Source: Lachnoclostridium sp. UBA7122 (GTDB lineage Bacteria; Bacillota; Clostridia; Lachnospirales; Lachnospiraceae). From it: 6,015 nucleotides of DNA. Every line of letters begins with the position of its first letter. The stretch's first letter is position 1. Position numbers and translations under genes: made by a program. Below are positions 5,170-6,015 of this stretch, one piece after another. The notes beneath the pieces are model-generated. The model was not told the DNA's origin. It ran no database searches and saw only the letters and a list, made by a program, of their open reading frames with translations. The DNA lies in the NCBI GenBank assembly GCA_002493085.1, contig DKXQ01000121.1, forward strand, positions 1 to 6,015. The letters are read 5' to 3'.

Positions 5170-5949
5170 ATGAACGGTTATGAAAAGTTTAAAACAGATG
5201 TTTATAAACTTACAAAGATAGATTTAAGCTGTTACAAGGAAAGGCAGATGAAAAGACGTATAGATTCTCTGATTTCCAAGAGAAAAATAAAATCATATGA
5301 TGAATATATAAGTGCTATTTCAAAAGACAAAGAAATGCTTGAAGAATTTGTGGCATACCTTACAATAAATGTCTCAGAATTCTATAGAAATCCTGAACAG
5401 TGGAAACTTCTTGAGAATGAAATGTTTCCATATTTATTTGAGAAATTTGGAAATAACGTAAAAATATGGAGTGCAGCATGTTCTACAGGTGATGAGCCAT
5501 ATACCCTTGTCATGCTTCTTGCAAAGTTTATCCCAATCAACAGAATAAAAATTATTGCAACCGATATAGATAAACAGGTGCTTGAAAAAGCACAGGCCGG
5601 GATATATGATGAAAAAAGCCTGAAAGGCCTTCCAAAAGAATATATTACAAAGTATTTTACAAAAGCCGGCATTACGAAAAGCTACCAGATTTCAGACGAA
5701 GTAAAAAAGCGTGTTGAATTTAAACAGCACAATCTTTTAAAAGACCCATATCCAACAGGGTGCAATATGATAGTCTGCCGCAATGTAATGATTTATTTTA
5801 CAGAAGAAGCCAAAAACGTAATTTATAAAAAGTTTAACGATGCACTTAAAAAAGATGGAATTCTTTTCGTTGGGAGCACAGAGCAGATTATATCTCCTAA
5901 TGATTCAGGGTTTTCTACATATAAGTCATTTTTCTATAAAAAAATGTAG
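5170..5949 (+). CDS. cheR: Chemotaxis protein methyltransferase CheR
   Basis: CheR uses S-adenosylmethionine to methylate glutamate side chains of methyl-accepting chemotaxis receptors, working against the methylesterase CheB to allow adaptation. The 259-aa protein has the usual two parts. The N-terminal helical CheR domain (about 1-75) carries YKERQMKRRI at 22-31 and NVSEFYRN at 67-74. The SAM-binding methyltransferase domain has motif I WSAACSTGDEPYTL at 100-113, the acidic TDID at 131-134, NLL at 188-190, VCRNVMIYF at 202-210 and GSTEQI at 235-240. The beta-subdomain segment after YF (162-163) is shorter than in E. coli CheR and lacks its Gly-rich insertion. This suggests a pentapeptide-independent enzyme like that of Bacillus. 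The ribosome binding site is AAAGGGGG at 5153-5160, 9 nt before ATG. The gene sits alone behind the rpsA terminator, with no other chemotaxis gene in the window and no evident promoter in the short gap. Family assignment is firm; the tethering inference is moderate. Confidence 0.95.
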   Translation: MNGYEKFKTDVYKLTKIDLSCYKERQMKRRIDSLISKRKIKSYDEYISAISKDKEMLEEFVAYLTINVSEFYRNPEQWKLLENEMFPYLFEKFGNNVKIWSAACSTGDEPYTLVMLLAKFIPINRIKIIATDIDKQVLEKAQAGIYDEKSLKGLPKEYITKYFTKAGITKSYQISDEVKKRVEFKQHNLLKDPYPTGCNMIVCRNVMIYFTEEAKNVIYKKFNDALKKDGILFVGSTEQIISPNDSGFSTYKSFFYKKM

Positions 5950-6015
5950 CCTGAATATATTTTATAGAGCTGAGGCAGTCCATATAGAAAGGCAATGTCA
6001 TTTAGTTAAGATGAA

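Noticed and set aside
5950..6015. Start of another gene after cheR (ATG at 5995 or 6011)
   Set aside because: The frame from 5995 stops after four codons. The ATG at 6011 has only five bases left in the window and no ribosome binding site at usable distance. No terminator hairpin with a T-run is evident here either.

Overview
The window is a stretch of bacterial chromosome with every gene on the + strand. Base composition is AT-rich (by eye in the mid-to-upper 30s percent GC), AGGAG-type ribosome binding sites are common, and cmk, ispH and a four-domain ribosomal protein S1 gene are adjacent. This points to a low-GC Firmicute of class Clostridia, most likely a Lachnospiraceae-like anaerobe. 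The cheR gene at the right edge suggests motility or chemotaxis. The taxonomic placement is inference from gene order and protein style.

Layout. Bases 1-99 are a leader with a candidate promoter and an 8-bp inverted repeat. Then come pgsA (phosphatidylglycerophosphate synthase, 100-648), a stand-alone CinA C-terminal/PncC amidase (675-1142), an HI0933/BaiN-type flavoprotein (1153-2424), cmk (CMP kinase, 2483-3166), ispH (HMBPP reductase, 3153-4016) and rpsA (ribosomal protein S1, 3997-5103). Gaps are 26, 10 and 58 nt, followed by overlaps of 14 and 20 nt. This looks like one transcription unit, closed by a strong intrinsic terminator at 5115-5152. After it comes cheR (5170-5949), then 66 nt with no recognisable gene.

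The first six genes form a housekeeping set: phospholipid head-group synthesis, NMN salvage, a redox flavoprotein, pyrimidine nucleotide phosphorylation, the last step of the MEP isoprenoid pathway, and translation. They look linked by co-expression and translational coupling, not by one pathway. CheR methylates chemoreceptors and is functionally separate.

I found no new multi-gene system here. The points most worth checking are all at the ispH/rpsA junction. First, the two proteins are separate, overlapping genes, although many clostridia fuse them. Second, a GC-rich hairpin sits just upstream of the perfect rpsA Shine-Dalgarno. Third, codon choice changes sharply between about 3657 and 4030: CAA is used for 7 of 10 glutamines there, against 3 of 39 elsewhere in the window. 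The inverted repeat over the candidate pgsA promoter is a further lead.
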